NCBI RefSeq assembly: GCF_009754905.2
Contig: NZ_CP066775.1
Location: 620,001 to 684,000, forward strand
Direction: 5' to 3'
DNA length: 64,000 nt
From: Mucilaginibacter ginkgonis
GTDB lineage: Bacteria; Bacteroidota; Bacteroidia; Sphingobacteriales; Sphingobacteriaceae
Position 1 is the stretch's first letter. Each line of letters opens with the position of its first letter. A program made the translations under genes and the position numbers. Positions 62,183 through 64,000 of the stretch are shown in pieces. A model generated the notes under the pieces. The model made no database searches. It saw nothing but the letters and a program-made list of their open reading frames with translations, and was not told the origin of the DNA.

Positions 62183-64000
62183 TCATTTTTTGGTTGCAGT
62201 CGCCTTGTCTGCTATAACTTTACCCGCGGCCTTTTTAACAGTTGCATCTTTGGTCTTTTTGATGACGTCCTTCCGGCTTTCGTCAGCATCCGGTGCAACC
62301 CTTGATTTTGCTCCCTTTTTGCTTACCGCGGCACTATCCCGCTCAACAGCAGCATGGCTTTGCTCAAAAGACTGCTCGGCTTCTTTGGCCATTTCATAAA
62401 TGCGCTTCTCTGAAGGGAATTGCTTTTGCCACATGTTATAGTAGTAACCCTTTTTCTTCAACAACTCATCATGTGTGCCTTCTTCTACCAGTTTGCCGAT
62501 GTGGAGCGCGGATATTTTATCGGCATTCATCACGGTGCTTAGGCGGTGAGCAATGATGATGATGGTCTTTTGTTTTTCGCGAAGCAACGCTATGGCATTT
62601 TGAACGTGTTGCTCAGACTCCGAGTCGAGGGATGACGTGGCCTCATCAAGGATCAGTATTTCGGGGTCGCGGTATAACGCACGTGCTATGGCCAAACGCT
62701 GCCGTTGCCCGCCGGATAAACTTGTGCCGTTCTCCCCCAAAAATGTATTGAACCCGTTTGGCAGCCGCTCTATAAAATCTGTTATCTGCAGCTCGCTGCA
62801 TATCTGTACCACACGGCGCATATCAGGTTCCAATTCGCCAACGGCAATATTTTCGGTAACGTTGCCCGCGAATAGGTGAACATCCTGGGGTACTACACTC
62901 ACTATTTTCCGAAGGCTTTCGTTGGTGATGTATTTGATGTCAAAGTCGCCAATAAATATCGACCCCGACATTAGCGGATAGATATTCTGCATCAGCGACA
63001 GAAGGGTAGTTTTACCGGAACCGCTCTCACCAACAATCGCGGTAATTTGTCCTTTCTTAATTTCAAGGTCTAATCCCTCAAATACATTGGCACGGGTGCC
63101 GTATCTGAAGTGAACATCTTTAAAGTGGATATCCCCAACCATATCAGGTGTCATCTCTGCGCGGTTTTCAACCGACTCCTGCTCCAGGTCCATGATCTCG
63201 AACAAACGATCGGCAGCGATCCTGGCATCCTGTAAAGTTTTATTCATACCAATGAGCCCGGCCACCGGTGCCATAAAATAACCAATGATGGAATAAAAGG
63301 AGAGGAGCTCGCCCGGGGTGATGATCTTGTTCAATACAAATAAAGAACCGGACCATAGTAGTATCACTGTAAAACTGCTGGATATTAAGGTACTGCCATT
63401 GCCTATCCACAAACTGTTTGTGGCCGAGCGGTAAATGGTTTGCAGCATTTGGATGAAGCGCGTTTCGGTTTTAAAATTAGCATAGCTTTCTAATCCAAAG
63501 CGCTTAATAGTTGGGATGGCATTAACAGATTCTACCAGTTGTGTTTGCAGGTCTGCAGCGTTTTCCATCAGCTTACGCTGGGTAAGCCTGTTCACTTTGT
63601 TTGAGAAGTAATAAATAACCCCAAACAGCGGGACTATCGTGAGCATGATGATAGCCAGTTTCCAGTAATAACTGAACATCAGCATAAAAGAAAAGATCAG
63701 GATAAAGATATTCACCGCGAAGGTTACCAGAACCTCATTTATAAACAGCCTGATCTTTACCGCGTCATTTATCCGCGAGATGATCTCGCCCACTCGCATG
63801 CTGTCGAAAAATTGTTGCGGCAGGCGCAGCAAGTGTTTGTAGTAGCCTAATATCAAACGCGCATCAATCTGCTGGCCTGTTTTCAGCGTAATCAGCGTCC
63901 GCGCGTGGTTAATAAAGATCTGCAGGAAGATGATCACTACCATTGTTAAACCCATCAGGTTTAGCAGGTTGCGGTTGTCCTCCGGCAATACGTGGTCGAT
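62183..64000 (-). CDS. ABC exporter (permease plus ATPase), 3' part; probable peptidase-containing type
   Basis: The visible frame is about 605 residues and is open past the window edge, so the start and any N-terminal peptidase domain are missing. A transmembrane domain (FINHARTLITLKTGQQIDAR, LRLPQQFFDSMRVGEIISRI) is followed by an ATPase with Walker A VGESGSGKTTLL, signature LSGGQRQRLAIARAL, Walker B ILILDEATSSLD and the H-loop IIAHRLS. The N-terminal part and its order match Bacteroidota C39-peptidase ABC exporters of peptides. The C-terminal 65 residues (AEQSFEQSHAAVE, then a Lys/Ala-rich stretch) form an unusual charged tail. Substrate unknown. Confidence 0.88.
   Translation of the reverse strand: MDHVLPEDNRNLLNLMGLTMVVIIFLQIFINHARTLITLKTGQQIDARLILGYYKHLLRLPQQFFDSMRVGEIISRINDAVKIRLFINEVLVTFAVNIFILIFSFMLMFSYYWKLAIIMLTIVPLFGVIYYFSNKVNRLTQRKLMENAADLQTQLVESVNAIPTIKRFGLESYANFKTETRFIQMLQTIYRSATNSLWIGNGSTLISSSFTVILLWSGSLFVLNKIITPGELLSFYSIIGYFMAPVAGLIGMNKTLQDARIAADRLFEIMDLEQESVENRAEMTPDMVGDIHFKDVHFRYGTRANVFEGLDLEIKKGQITAIVGESGSGKTTLLSLMQNIYPLMSGSIFIGDFDIKYITNESLRKIVSVVPQDVHLFAGNVTENIAVGELEPDMRRVVQICSELQITDFIERLPNGFNTFLGENGTSLSGGQRQRLAIARALYRDPEILILDEATSSLDSESEQHVQNAIALLREKQKTIIIIAHRLSTVMNADKISALHIGKLVEEGTHDELLKKKGYYYNMWQKQFPSEKRIYEMAKEAEQSFEQSHAAVERDSAAVSKKGAKSRVAPDADESRKDVIKKTKDATVKKAAGKVIADKATATKK

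Overview
The window comes from a member of the Bacteroidota, most likely a Sphingobacteriaceae species of the Mucilaginibacter/Pedobacter type (inference from gene content; no 16S rRNA is present). The evidence is a PorP/SprF protein next to a giant adhesin with a gliding-type C-terminal domain, DUF4249 lipoproteins paired with a TonB-dependent receptor, Bacteroidota-type promoters (TAnnTTTG), few Shine-Dalgarno sites, and short dispersed repeats in the gaps between genes.

Layout. 1-1.6 kb: the 5' end of a FadL-type porin, a DUF2147 protein and msrA. 1.7-11.6 kb: a minus-strand surface operon with a 2324-residue adhesin of 22 Ig-like repeats, its PorP/SprF-like partner and a PorE-like OmpA protein. 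A STAND NTPase with an N-terminal helical, HTH-like domain is divergent from it. 14.5-26.7 kb: housekeeping and stress genes (mnmE, DUF72, an SDR, a fused trehalose-6-P synthase/phosphatase, an MFS transporter, dnaK, an acyl-CoA carboxylase subunit). Between the MFS block and dnaK lies a decayed YoeB-type toxin-antitoxin locus. 27-32 kb: GH31 glucosidase, nucleotidyltransferase, M42 peptidase, GNAT; then hicB-hicA and a TMEM175-like channel. 33.7-37.4 kb: a glycolytic operon, pfkA - kinase homologue - gap, divergent from a Nudix/winged-helix regulator. 38-40.3 kb: a pentameric ligand-gated channel homologue and a second, intact-looking BadF-type kinase.

40.4-47.9 kb is a uronate catabolic cluster: kduI, a mannonate-oxidoreductase-type SDR, KDG kinase, KDPG aldolase, hexuronate transporter and a DUF4350 protein on one strand, and an exported YhcH-like protein and uxuA on the other. 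Together they would take fructuronate or unsaturated uronates to pyruvate and glyceraldehyde-3-P, which the nearby gap and pfkA genes connect to glycolysis. 48-51.5 kb: an epimerase-type reductase, a Crp/Fnr regulator, a small secreted protein and a Tat-type Gfo/Idh/MocA oxidoreductase. 51.5-59.8 kb: a tightly packed five-gene operon with a TonB-dependent receptor, two tandem DUF4249 lipoproteins, an MG2-domain protein and an unknown exported protein. 59.9-64 kb: tRNA-Arg(UCU), a TolC-type protein, and the 3' part of an ABC exporter that runs off the window.

Non-coding structure is concentrated where genes converge. It includes dispersed palindromic repeats, two copies of a ~180-nt element whose hairpin stem has changed on both arms, and two clusters of perfect palindromes. 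Several genes have a -7 box only 3-7 nt before the start codon, which suggests leaderless mRNAs. No complete insertion sequence, prophage or CRISPR array was found.
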